Shown: positions 43,685 to 51,127 of the stretch, piece after piece | Layout: each line of letters opens with the position of its first letter | How positions within the stretch are numbered: the stretch's first letter is position 1 | Origin: Chloroflexota bacterium | Lineage (GTDB): Bacteria > Chloroflexota > Anaerolineae > Aggregatilineales > Phototrophicaceae | Assembly (NCBI GenBank): GCA_013388745.1 | Contig: JACAER010000042.1 | Span: 101,539-165,538 of the forward strand | Reading direction: 5' to 3' | DNA: 64,000 nt | Notes under the pieces: generated by a model | Database searches by the model: none | Told to the model about the DNA's origin: nothing | Seen by the model: the letters and a program-made list of their open reading frames with translations, nothing else | Made by a program: the position numbers and the translations under genes

Positions 43685-44160
43685 ATCTGTTGACACTGAT
43701 CCCGGAGATTTTACAGGACGCGCTGTGGTCGGGACTGGCGGCGCTGGGATTCGCGATGCTGTTTAACGTCCCACGTCATTTGCTGCTGGCGTGTGTGTTA
43801 TTCGGCGCGCTGGGCCACGCCACGCGCACGCTGCTGATGGGCTTCGGACTGGCGATCGAGCCAGCGACACTAATCGGCGCGACGATCGTGGGCTTCGCCG
43901 GGACATATTGGGCGAACCGTCTACATATCCCGTCGATGATTTTCACGGTCACAGGCGCGATTCCCCTGGTGCCGGGGGCGTTTGCTTACCGCGCCATGAT
44001 CGGCATTCTGAGCGTGGTTTCGGCCACACCAGAAAATGGCGGCGATATTCTCGTGGAGGCCAGCACGAATGCCATCAAAACAGCCCTACTGCTGCTGGCG
44101 ATCGCGCTGGGAATCGCCTGGCCGCTGCTGCTGTTCCAACGCCCCAAGCCAGTTGTGTGA
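43681..44160 (+). CDS. Threonine/serine exporter ThrE C-terminal-type subunit (YjjB-like)
   Basis: The 159-residue partner of the preceding gene. It has four to five hydrophobic helices with the ThrE_2/YjjB pattern (ALGFAMLFNVPRHLLLACVLFGALGHATRTLLM, TLIGATIVGFAGTYWANRLHIPSMIFTVTGAIPLVPGAFAYRAM). IPLVPG is the conserved re-entrant-like motif, also seen in the first subunit as VPGVPL. It starts inside the stop codon of the YjjP-like gene. Expected to form a hetero-oligomeric exporter in the cytoplasmic membrane. Confidence 0.9.
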   Translation: MNLLTLIPEILQDALWSGLAALGFAMLFNVPRHLLLACVLFGALGHATRTLLMGFGLAIEPATLIGATIVGFAGTYWANRLHIPSMIFTVTGAIPLVPGAFAYRAMIGILSVVSATPENGGDILVEASTNAIKTALLLLAIALGIAWPLLLFQRPKPVV

Positions 44161-44288
44161 AGCTTTTACGGAGCGATTTATGCTGCGCTTAATGAGGTAG
44201 GCACAACGTCAGCCAATTTCCATGACCTTTGACAGTCACAATTCGCCCACAATGAAGGTAGTCCCGATTGTGTCTGGAGGAGTGTCAG

Positions 44289-44795
44289 ATGTTAAACCAT
44301 GTGCTCGTACCCTTAGACGGCTCTACCTTAGCGGAAACAGCACTGCCTGAAGCCAAGCGCATCCTCGGCCCCAACGGCAAAATCACTCTGGTGACGGCCA
44401 TCGATCTGCCGCAGGTGCCGCTCTACGGCTTCGATATGCCGATGGCGATGGTGGCCTCCTCGCGCACCAGCGCTGAGGAAACCATGAATCACGCCCGCAC
44501 ATATCTGGAAAACGCAGCGGTTGAACTGCGCGCGGCAGGTTTTCAGGTCAACGTGGTGCCGCACTTTGGCGAAGCGGCCAGCGTGATTATCGAAACCGCG
44601 CAAAAATATCATGTTGATGCCATTGTGATCTGCACGCACGGGCGTTCCGGCCTCAGCCGCTGGCTGTTCGGCAGCGTGACCAACAAGGTCCTGGGCGCCG
44701 CGCCCTGCCCGATCTATGTCGTGCCGAATCTGCGCAAACATGAATCCGCGCAGCAGACAGCGACCAACAACAAGACTGCGCCGGCGCTGGGCTAA
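44289..44795 (+). CDS. Universal stress protein UspA family
   Basis: A 168-residue cytoplasmic protein with one Usp domain. The start MLNHVLVPLDGST and the C-terminal ICTHGRSGLSRWLFGSVTNKVLGAAPCPIYVV contain the G-2x-G-9x-G-S/T ATP-binding pattern, so it is probably an ATP-binding Usp. An insertion near residues 45-70 (PLYGFDMPMAMVASSRTSAEE) is common in the family. ATG 44289 has GGAGGA 7 nt upstream and is preferred over an in-frame start at 44268. TTGACA at 44229-44234 may be the -35, with no clear -10. Function: survival under stress or energy limitation. It stands next to a two-component pair. Confidence 0.93.
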   Translation: MLNHVLVPLDGSTLAETALPEAKRILGPNGKITLVTAIDLPQVPLYGFDMPMAMVASSRTSAEETMNHARTYLENAAVELRAAGFQVNVVPHFGEAASVIIETAQKYHVDAIVICTHGRSGLSRWLFGSVTNKVLGAAPCPIYVVPNLRKHESAQQTATNNKTAPALG

Positions 44796-44804
44796 AACCA
44801 AAAC

Positions 44805-44830
44805 GGGACGAGTCGCATGACTCGTCCCCC
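44805..44830. terminator. Bidirectional hairpin terminator
   Basis: GGGACGAGTC (44805-44814), GCAT loop, GACTCGTCCC (44819-44828). On the - strand GTTTTGGTTTT follows, so it ends the response-regulator transcript; on the + strand it follows uspA. Confidence 0.75.
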
Positions 44831-44849
44831 GTCTTTACACTGCTGCACG

Positions 44850-45527
44850 TCAGTTGGCTTCTTGCGGCGGCGGCACCAGATCGGTGATATTGTGTTTCAC
44901 CGCGTAGGCCGCTGCTTCGGCACGGTTTGAAACGCCGATTTTCCCCAGAATACTACTGACATAATTGCGCACAGTGCCTTCCCCTAAATACAGCTTGACC
45001 GCAATCTGGCGATTGGTAAGGCCCTGCGCCACCTGCGCCAGCACAGCCAATTCCTGCGGGGTGAGCGATGAGAAAGCGGCGGTTTGCTGCGCTTCGCTGA
45101 TCTTGCGCATTTCCGAAAACACCGTCGCTGTCATCGCCGGGTCGAGCATACTTTCCCCCCTGCTCACCCGTTCCACCGCTTGAATCAAATCGTTGTCTCC
45201 TATACGCTTCAGGACATACCCGGAAGCGCCGGCACGGATGGCCGCGAACAGCAGTTCGTCTTCGGCATACGAGGTGAGCATCACCACGCGGCAGCCTTCG
45301 ACTTTTTCCACGATCTGGCGGCAAGCTTCGATGCCCGACAAGCCCGGCATACGGATGTCGAGAATCGCGACATCTGGACGCCATTCCTGTGCTTTCTGGA
45401 TGGCTTCTTCGCCAGTAGAGGCTTCGGCCACAACACGGAAGTGTTCTTGCTTTTCCAACAATGCCCGCAGTCCGGCTCGAACTACAGAGTGGTCGTCAGC
45501 GACGAGTATCCGAACAGTTCTGGACAT
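44850..45527 (-). CDS. NarL/LuxR-family response regulator
   Basis: A 225-residue DNA-binding response regulator. The receiver domain (residues 5-120) has the acidic pair DD in LVADDHSVVRAGL, phospho-acceptor Asp57 in VAILDIRMPG, Thr/Ser in VVMLTSYAED and Lys in GYVLKRIGDNDL. The LuxR-type helix-turn-helix lies at about 155-215 (SLTPQELAVLAQVAQGLTNRQIAVKLYLGEGTVRNYVSSILGKIGVSNRAEAAAYAVK). It is divergent from, and almost certainly the partner of, the GAF histidine kinase 65 bp away, an arrangement like DevR/DosR with its kinase. Genes around it (UspA, CBS proteins) are candidate targets. Confidence 0.94.
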   Translation of the reverse strand: MSRTVRILVADDHSVVRAGLRALLEKQEHFRVVAEASTGEEAIQKAQEWRPDVAILDIRMPGLSGIEACRQIVEKVEGCRVVMLTSYAEDELLFAAIRAGASGYVLKRIGDNDLIQAVERVSRGESMLDPAMTATVFSEMRKISEAQQTAAFSSLTPQELAVLAQVAQGLTNRQIAVKLYLGEGTVRNYVSSILGKIGVSNRAEAAAYAVKHNITDLVPPPQEAN

Positions 45528-45592
45528 ACTTAACCCTATAATGCATTTAATAAGTTACAATAGGAGATATTGTACTTTAAAAAAAAAGTGCC

Positions 45593-46750
45593 ATGATGAC
45601 TACTAGCCAAAGTAACCAAAAAGACGTGACAAACATCCTATCTTCCTTAAAGAACATCGTCGAAGCGGTGACTCATGCGGCCAGCGCCGGCACTATTGAA
45701 GAAGTCTTGCAGCAGATCGCGAATGTCGCCAAGCAGGTTGTCCATGTACGTTATGCGGCGCTTGGCGTGCCCGATGGACGCGGTAGTTTGCGCTATTTCA
45801 AGACCGTTGGCGTGACCGATGAGGAGATCAAGCGCATCGGCCACCACCCGCAGGGATTGGGGCTGTTGGGGGCGATCATGCATGAGCGCGAAACGCTGCG
45901 CCTTAAACACCTGAGCGATGATCCACGCAGCGTTGGTTTTCCGCCCAATCACCCGCCCATGAGCACGCTGTTAGGGGTGCCGATTATGGCGGGTAATCAA
46001 CTGTTCGGGATGTTGTACCTGTGTGATCGGACGGATGGCAAGCCATTTAGCGAAGAAGACCAATGGTTACTCGAAACCTTCGCCGGCTATGCGGCGCTGG
46101 CGATCGCGGGGGTGCAGCTTGGCGAACAGCAGGGACGCCTGATTCTGCTGGAAGAACGCGAGCGCGTGGCGATGGAACTGCACGACGGCATCATTCAGTC
46201 GCTGTATGCCATCGGGATGCAGTTGCAGCTTGCGCGCATGAGCAGCAGCAATCTCGACGGCGACCTGACCGAAGCCATTCACAACCTCGACACAGTGATC
46301 GAAGACATTCGCCGCTACATCATGAATCTCAAGGTCGCCAACTATCAACAGCAGACGATTTATAGCTGTCTGCGCGACCTGACTGCGCGCCTGCGTCTGG
46401 GGGATTACATGACAGTGCAGATCGATGCGCTCGATCGACTGCCGCCGTTTTCGCCGCCGGTCTTCGAAGCGGTGTGCCAGATCGCACAGGAAGCGCTGAG
46501 CAACGTGCTGCGCCATTCACAGGCCAAGCATGTGAAAGTCACCGCCTTGCAAAACGATACGGTGTTCCAGATGATTATCCAGGATGATGGTAAAGGATTT
46601 GACCTCGATTCGCTGGACAACTCGGAAGGTATGGGGCTGCGCAATATCCAGCAGCGTACACGCATTCATGGGGGCAAAATTCATATTCACAGTGCGCTGG
46701 GACGCGGGACACGGCTGACACTACAAATCCCGATCAAAAAACCGCTGTGA
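45593..46750 (+). CDS. GAF-domain sensor histidine kinase (NarX/DegS/DosS type)
   Basis: A 385-residue soluble kinase without membrane segments. One GAF domain (about 25-175) could bind haem, a nucleotide or another small ligand. Its YFKTVGVTDEEIKRIGHHPQGLGLLGAIMHERETLRL segment closely resembles the GAF domains of DosS/DevS-type sensors. The HisKA_3 motif ERERVAMELHDGIIQSLYAIGMQLQLA holds the phospho-His near 196. The HATPase domain follows (N-box QIAQEALSNVLRHSQA, G-boxes DDGKGFD and GMGLRNIQQR). No ribosome site is obvious at the ATG pair 45593/45596. A GC-rich terminator follows the stop. Partner: the divergent regulator at 44850. Confidence 0.93.
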   Translation: MMTTSQSNQKDVTNILSSLKNIVEAVTHAASAGTIEEVLQQIANVAKQVVHVRYAALGVPDGRGSLRYFKTVGVTDEEIKRIGHHPQGLGLLGAIMHERETLRLKHLSDDPRSVGFPPNHPPMSTLLGVPIMAGNQLFGMLYLCDRTDGKPFSEEDQWLLETFAGYAALAIAGVQLGEQQGRLILLEERERVAMELHDGIIQSLYAIGMQLQLARMSSSNLDGDLTEAIHNLDTVIEDIRRYIMNLKVANYQQQTIYSCLRDLTARLRLGDYMTVQIDALDRLPPFSPPVFEAVCQIAQEALSNVLRHSQAKHVKVTALQNDTVFQMIIQDDGKGFDLDSLDNSEGMGLRNIQQRTRIHGGKIHIHSALGRGTRLTLQIPIKKPL

Positions 46751-46754
46751 GCGA

Positions 46755-46778
46755 AACGCCCCGCGCGGGGCGTTTTTT
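46755..46778 (+). terminator. Rho-independent terminator of the histidine kinase gene
   Basis: The 20-bp perfect palindrome 46755-46774 (AACGCCCCGC/GCGGGGCGTT) is followed by TTTT, 5 bp after the stop codon. Confidence 0.85.
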
Positions 46779-46967
46779 GTGAAGCGTGACATCTGTAACG
46801 CGCATCCCGTTACCATCGTTTGTCTTAAAACCTTTATCGTAGCGGGTAGAAGTACCATCTCGCGTCACAAATAGATTTACGCAGCAGGCAGGATAGGTGT
46901 CACTCAGTTTTTTGTGATCGTTCCTTAGCACTCCATGAGTACACCTTCAGGAGAGGGAGTCAAAAGT

Positions 46968-47408
46968 ATGTTGAACAGCACGCTAGTCCGCGAATGGATG
47001 ACTACCCCGGTCATCACGGTTGCGCCCGAATCGCCGATCCGCGCCGCCTATAATCTGATGAAAGACACGGGAATTCGGCATCTGCCGGTCGTAGAGCAGG
47101 AGGAATTGGTCGGCATCCTGAGCATTGGCGATATTCGCGAAGCCAGTCCCTCGGACGCCACTACCCTCAGCGTGTGGGAAATGAATTATCTGTGGGACAA
47201 GCTAACAGTGGATCGCGCCATGACCACCAAAGTCCTCACGGTGGGACCAGACGATTTGCTGCTGGACGCGGTGCGCCTGATGCTGGAACAGAAAATCAGC
47301 AGCTTACCGGTAGTCGATCATAATAAGCACCTGATCGGCATTCTCACTGAGTCAGACGTCTTCCGTCTGGTCATCCATGAAGCAGAGCGGGTTAAGACGG
47401 CGCTTTAA
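46968..47408 (+). CDS. Double-CBS-domain protein
   Basis: A 146-residue cytoplasmic protein made of two CBS domains, which as a Bateman module bind adenine nucleotides. CBS 1: VREWMTTPVITVAPESPIRAAYNLMKDTGIRHLPVVEQEELVGILSIGDIR. CBS 2: VDRAMTTKVLTVGPDDLLLDAVRLMLEQKISSLPVVDHNKHLIGILTESDVFR. ATG 46968 is chosen because GGGAG lies 8 nt upstream; an ATG at 46935 has none. The second double-CBS gene follows after 33 bp. The pair resembles hypoxia-response proteins of the Hrp1 type. Likely a sensor of energy state rather than an enzyme. Confidence 0.9.
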   Translation: MLNSTLVREWMTTPVITVAPESPIRAAYNLMKDTGIRHLPVVEQEELVGILSIGDIREASPSDATTLSVWEMNYLWDKLTVDRAMTTKVLTVGPDDLLLDAVRLMLEQKISSLPVVDHNKHLIGILTESDVFRLVIHEAERVKTAL

Positions 47409-47441
47409 CGCGCCGTTACCGAGGAAGTCGAGGCAGCCGCG

Positions 47442-47906
47442 ATGCACGTCTCTGATATCATGACCACCAGTCCGGTGACAATTGATCAAAACAGCACGCT
47501 CTACGGGGCCATGGAGACCATGCAGCGTATGGGCTGTCATCATCTGCCTGTGATCAGCGCAGATCGGCACTTTATCGGCATCATCAGCGATCATGACTGC
47601 CGCCGTGCCTTGAGTATTTGGGACGATCAGTGGCGGGAGAGCAAATTAGCGCAGCGTATGCTCGTGCGCGCAGTGATGACTCCCGCCCCGATTGTGATCG
47701 AGGCGGACGCGCCGGCCTATGAGGCCGCCCGCCTGATGCTTGCCAGCTACATTCGCTGCCTGCCGGTGATGCGCGGCGAAACATTAATTGGTATCATCAC
47801 GACTTCCGATTTGCTGATTGCGTTTATGAATTTGGATAAAGGGAGTGATGATAACGGCCATGAAAGTGTTAGTAGCTTACGCAAGCGCTCATGGTTCAAC
47901 CGCTGA
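47442..47906 (+). CDS. Second double-CBS-domain protein
   Basis: A 154-residue protein with two CBS domains (VSDIMTTSPVTIDQNSTLYGAMETMQRMGCHHLPVISADRHFIGIISDHDCRRA and VRAVMTPAPIVIEADAPAYEAARLMLASYIRCLPVMRGETLIGIITTSDLLIAFM) and a short basic tail. It shares only moderate similarity with the upstream CBS protein, so the pair is an old duplication or two recruitments. Its last ~47 bp overlap the start of the flavodoxin-like gene in another frame, indicating coupled translation. Confidence 0.9.
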   Translation: MHVSDIMTTSPVTIDQNSTLYGAMETMQRMGCHHLPVISADRHFIGIISDHDCRRALSIWDDQWRESKLAQRMLVRAVMTPAPIVIEADAPAYEAARLMLASYIRCLPVMRGETLIGIITTSDLLIAFMNLDKGSDDNGHESVSSLRKRSWFNR

Positions 47907-48414
47907 GGTCGGCCATTTTCTAAAGCGAGTCCTCAGCGCCTACGACACGCAGGTCAGCGCGCTCAATGTCAGCGCTGTCGAGGCCGTCTGGGAATATGAT
48001 GCCTTCGTGCTTGGCTCGGCTATCCAGGATGGCATGTGGCTGCACGCTATGTTTCAGTTTATCGAACGCTTTCGTACCGATCTGGTGCGCAAACCGTGCT
48101 ATATGTGGATCAACTGCGTGCGCGTGATCGAGCCGGATGGCTATGAACACGCCATGAAGCACTATATTCACCAACCGACGATTGAAACGCTCAACGTGCG
48201 CGAGGTGGCGGTGTTTGCCGGCAAGCTGTCGTTGGAAACGATTGACTGGAATGAACGCTGGCTGCTCTCCCTGCGTTATGACGGCAGTGAGCGTCCCGGC
48301 ACGTTTAACAAAGATTTTCGCAATTGGGAAGTGATCGCCGCGTGGGGCAACAAAATCGCGCGCGAGCTGGGGCTGGCGCCCACGTTCGAAGGCGAAAACA
48401 TCGTTTATAAGTAA
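47860..48414 (+). CDS. Flavodoxin-like protein, HemG/protoporphyrinogen-oxidase type
   Basis: A 184-residue cytoplasmic flavoprotein. MKVLVAYASAHGSTAEVGHFL is the FMN phosphate-binding loop of flavodoxins. YDAFVLGSAIQDGMWLHAMFQFIERF and VREVAVFAGKLSLETIDWNERWLL resemble HemG and the long-chain flavodoxins that accompany it. The substrate is uncertain because HemG-like proteins also occur in genomes with other protoporphyrinogen oxidases. The start is uncertain: GGGAG at 47841-47845 is 14 nt before ATG 47860 and only 2 nt before ATG 47848. All options overlap the CBS gene. A good terminator follows. Confidence 0.85.
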   Translation: MKVLVAYASAHGSTAEVGHFLKRVLSAYDTQVSALNVSAVEAVWEYDAFVLGSAIQDGMWLHAMFQFIERFRTDLVRKPCYMWINCVRVIEPDGYEHAMKHYIHQPTIETLNVREVAVFAGKLSLETIDWNERWLLSLRYDGSERPGTFNKDFRNWEVIAAWGNKIARELGLAPTFEGENIVYK

Positions 48415-48440
48415 TCCTACTGCAATCAGCGCCCTTTGCG

Positions 48441-48476
48441 AGCCTCGCACGTATTCAAGGCGAGGCTTTTACTTTT
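48441..48476 (+). terminator. Rho-independent terminator of the CBS/flavodoxin operon
   Basis: AGCCTCGC (48441-48448) pairs with GCGAGGCT (48460-48467), followed by TTTACTTTT. Confidence 0.8.
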
Positions 48477-48543
48477 GCGCGTAAGAATCTAGCGTGCGCT
48501 GCGTCTAGAGTGGTAGAGAGGATAAGCCCGTGTGGGGATAGGT

Positions 48544-49296
48544 ATGAGCGCAGCGATACAAATAGTGGATGATGCTCAACTTGATATCTTGCTCAAAAGC
48601 GGCAAACCCACGCTGATTTTGTTCAGCGATGGCAGCGGCCTGCGCAGCGAATTTGTGACCGCCTTTAAACAGGCCGCCGCTGAGCAGCAGCAAATCGTTT
48701 TTGCCCAGCTCGACCCGGCGCAGAATCCCGGCGCCGCGGCTCGTTTTGGCGTGGACAGCAAACCCCTGCTGCTGGCCTGGTATCATGGGGAGGAAGTCGC
48801 GCGGCGTCTGCGTCCCTGGGGCAGCGATGTGCCGCTGGCCGTTGAAATGCTGCAAAACGCGGTCAAGTCCGCTCCGATTACCCAACCAGTAGAACAAGAA
48901 AAGAAAGACAAGCCGATGCATAACCCAGAGAAAACAGTCGTCCTGAACAAACCGCTGAACGTCACCGATGCCACCTTCCAGCAAGAAGTGCTCGAATCCG
49001 ATCTGCCCGTCGTCGTGGACTTTTGGGCGGCGTGGTGCGGGCCGTGCCGTATGGTCGCCCCGATTTTCGACAAACTGGCGGGCGAATTCGCGGGCAAGCT
49101 GAAGATCGTCAAGGTGAATGTCGATGAAAACCCGGCACTCTCTCAGTCCTTCCGCGTCATGAGCATTCCCACCATCATGATGATTAAACAGCGCACGATT
49201 GTTTTCAACCAGGCGGGCGCGCTGCCCGAACCCGTGCTGCGCGATCTCTTCAAACAACTTGTCGAACTAGAAGTGAAGCCCCAGCCAGCGAACTAA
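48544..49296 (+). CDS. Tandem thioredoxin-fold protein, only the second domain with WCGPC
   Basis: A 250-residue cytoplasmic protein with two thioredoxin-like domains. Domain 1 (about 5-100: IQIVDDAQLDILLKSGKPTLILFSDGSGLRSEFVTAFKQAA...FAQLDPAQNPGAAARFGVDSKPLLLAWYHGEEVARR) has SGLRS at the active-site position and no cysteine, so it cannot exchange disulfides and may bind substrates. Domain 2 (about 130-240) has the classical DFWAAWCGPCRMVAPIFDKLA with Cys near 164 and the cis-Pro in MSIPTIMMI. ATG 48544 follows GGGGA; a GTG at 48532 with GAGAGGA upstream is an alternative. It lies 129 bp after the flavodoxin gene, beyond a terminator. Confidence 0.88.
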   Translation: MSAAIQIVDDAQLDILLKSGKPTLILFSDGSGLRSEFVTAFKQAAAEQQQIVFAQLDPAQNPGAAARFGVDSKPLLLAWYHGEEVARRLRPWGSDVPLAVEMLQNAVKSAPITQPVEQEKKDKPMHNPEKTVVLNKPLNVTDATFQQEVLESDLPVVVDFWAAWCGPCRMVAPIFDKLAGEFAGKLKIVKVNVDENPALSQSFRVMSIPTIMMIKQRTIVFNQAGALPEPVLRDLFKQLVELEVKPQPAN

Positions 49297-49346
49297 AGCG
49301 GATTGGGCATATCTGCCGCCTAACGGATTAGGGCAAGCATATACAC

Positions 49347-49372
49347 AAGCGCTCATTCGTGGGCGCTTTGTG
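49347..49372 (+). terminator. Probable terminator of the thioredoxin gene
   Basis: AAGCGC (49347-49352) pairs with GCGCTT (49363-49368), then TGTGTTT. The rest of 49297-49510 shows no gene. Confidence 0.5.
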
Positions 49373-49510
49373 TTTGCCGCAACTTGTCAGCAGATTCTCA
49401 CAAAACGCCGCCGTTTCTTCTGCGCGCGCTCAGGGTTTTATTTAGTATCAGGCAGTGCTTGAGTCTCAAGCGCTGCTTCTACTGGCAACGGACAACAGTG
49501 ACCTTAACTT

Positions 49511-50212
49511 ATGCATTCCTTGCTCATTTTATTTGATATCGACGGTACCTTGCTGTTGACCAAAGGCGCCGGGCGTGCCGCAACCCGCGCAGCCATGCTC
49601 AGAGTGTTTGGCACCTGCGGCAAAGTAGACACCCACGAATTCAGCGGCAAAACTGACTGGTTCACGTTGGTGGAACTGCTGGGCGCCGAAGGTTTTAAGG
49701 AAAACGACATCGCGCACCGCATCCCGGCTTATGAACGCGAGATGGCGCATTTTTTGGAAAACTTCATCGGCAACTACACGGTGAACGCCTGCGTGGGCGC
49801 GCTGCCGCTGGTACAAAGGCTGCGCAAAACACCGCATATCCATTTGGGCGTGATTACGGGGAATGTGAATGCTGTCGCGCCGATCAAGCTGCGCGCAGCG
49901 GGTTTTGCGCCCGATTGGTTTCCGATCGGTGCCTATGGCAACGAATCAATAGATCGTAATCTGCTGCCGGCGCTGGCTTTAGGGCGCGCCAACCGCTACT
50001 ATAATCACATCTTCCGTCCCAGCGAAGTCATCATCGTCGGTGACACACCGATGGACATCGCTTGCGCGCGCGCGCTGGGGGCTGTGGCGGTGGCTGTCGC
50101 TACCGGCACGGTCAGCTACGATGACCTGGCAGCGGCAGCGCCCGATTATCTGCTCCGGGACTTAACGAGCTTTGAAAGTGTCGTGCTCGACAATCTGCAT
50201 CACGCCGCCTGA
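49511..50212 (+). CDS. HAD-superfamily phosphatase, phosphoglycolate-phosphatase-like
   Basis: A 233-residue cytoplasmic HAD hydrolase. Motif I is LILFDIDGTLL with nucleophile Asp9 and acid/base Asp11; motif II is LGVITGN (Thr); motif III is the Lys in PIKLRAAGF; motif IV is VIIVGDTPMDIACARALG. The helical cap lies between motifs I and II, as in phosphoglycolate and beta-phosphoglucomutase-like members. Substrate unknown: small phosphorylated metabolites are typical. No clear ribosome site lies before the ATG at 49511. The HIT protein gene follows 65 bp later. Confidence 0.9.
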   Translation: MHSLLILFDIDGTLLLTKGAGRAATRAAMLRVFGTCGKVDTHEFSGKTDWFTLVELLGAEGFKENDIAHRIPAYEREMAHFLENFIGNYTVNACVGALPLVQRLRKTPHIHLGVITGNVNAVAPIKLRAAGFAPDWFPIGAYGNESIDRNLLPALALGRANRYYNHIFRPSEVIIVGDTPMDIACARALGAVAVAVATGTVSYDDLAAAAPDYLLRDLTSFESVVLDNLHHAA

Positions 50213-50224
50213 CGCCACAAGCGT

Positions 50225-50253
50225 TTGACAAAAATACAGCCGTTTTGTTTTAG
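50225..50253 (+). promoter_or_regulatory. Possible promoter of the HIT-family gene
   Basis: Perfect TTGACA (50225-50230), 17-bp spacer, weak TTTTAG (50248-50253). It predicts a very short leader before ATG 50278, consistent with the lack of a normally spaced ribosome site. Confidence 0.4.
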
Positions 50254-50277
50254 CGCGGCTTGTGCTATCGTAGGAAG

Positions 50278-50640
50278 ATGAGTCGCTGGCTTTTTCGCTG
50301 CGCACAACGGCCCATCGTGCGCCCTTTAATCGGCTGGATATTTGCCCACATGAGTTCCCTGATACCGCTGCATCGCCTGCGCGAAACACGCACTTTGCTG
50401 GCTTTTCATCATCCCAAGCCCAGCTATGATTTGCATATTCTGATTGTGCCCAAACGCGCGCTGCCCGCCCTGACCGATCTTTCGGCAGCGGACAGCGATT
50501 TTATGATCGATTTGTTCAGCATTACGCAGAGCCTGGTGGAAGAATTCGGACTGTTAGAGACTGGCTATCGCCTGATCGCAAATGGTGGTAAGTATCAGGA
50601 TCTGCCGCATTTGCATTTTCATCTGGTGTCTGGCGACTAA
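50278..50640 (+). CDS. HIT-family protein (histidine triad nucleotide hydrolase/transferase)
   Basis: A 120-residue cytoplasmic protein. The C-terminal QDLPHLHFHLVSG is the histidine triad (HxHxH). HPKPSYDLHILIVPKRALPALTDLS forms the conserved strand and helix before it, and RLIANGGKYQ the region that contacts the nucleotide. HIT proteins hydrolyse AMP-linked substrates such as AMP-lysine or adenosine phosphoramidates. Start ATG 50278 is preferred over an upstream TTG. The stop codon overlaps that of the convergent gene at 50637 by 4 bp. Confidence 0.88.
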   Translation: MSRWLFRCAQRPIVRPLIGWIFAHMSSLIPLHRLRETRTLLAFHHPKPSYDLHILIVPKRALPALTDLSAADSDFMIDLFSITQSLVEEFGLLETGYRLIANGGKYQDLPHLHFHLVSGD

Positions 50641-51059
50641 TCCCCCAATGTGCTCTCCCCCGTCCGCGCACGTTTGAAAGTGAATTCTTGGCTGATACGG
50701 CGGGCGTCCTCCAGCGAATTGGCAAAAGAGACCTTGCTGAACTCGCGTTGATAGAGTTTTGGCAGTGTGTTGAACATGGCGCGCACAAAGCCGTTGCTGA
50801 TGACCACAATCGCCAGACGGGCGTTACGATGGCGCAGACGCGCCACATTCACGACATTGGCGATAAAGTTTTCTGGCAGCGTGACATTAGGCGGGCTGCT
50901 GAAGACGACATCTACATCGTGCGCGACGTGCTCCAGCAGACCATCACCATGCGCTTTGGCTTTGTAGAAGTCCGTCCAATTCCACACCGGGTCAAAATCG
51001 TAGGCCAGGATTGTCCTGGCTTCGTTGTCCCACAGGGTGCGCACACTGCTCTCGTCCAT
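50637..51059 (-). CDS. Unknown small alpha/beta protein; intact paralogue of the pseudogene at 9197-9646
   Basis: A 140-residue cytoplasmic protein; I do not recognise a named family. The start is ATG 51059, with AAGGA 8 nt upstream. The pattern (TLWDNEARTILAYDFDPVWNWTDFYKA, then HDVDVVFSS, NARLAIVVISNGFVRAMFNTL, FSKVSFANSLEDARRI) alternates strands and helices much like a STAS or SpoIIAA-like domain. The conserved WxWxDxY block may define the family. The related pseudogene shows that the genome encodes more than one member, which suggests a family of small sensors or anti-sigma-type binders. It lies 68 bp downstream of the tube-like gene, possibly in one transcript. Confidence 0.72.
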   Translation of the reverse strand: MDESSVRTLWDNEARTILAYDFDPVWNWTDFYKAKAHGDGLLEHVAHDVDVVFSSPPNVTLPENFIANVVNVARLRHRNARLAIVVISNGFVRAMFNTLPKLYQREFSKVSFANSLEDARRISQEFTFKRARTGESTLGD

Positions 51060-51127
51060 TGTCTTTTTCCTTGCTGCGAAGCCTGTCTTTATTGTAAGAC
51101 AAGACAACAGTTTCGAGACATGAGACT

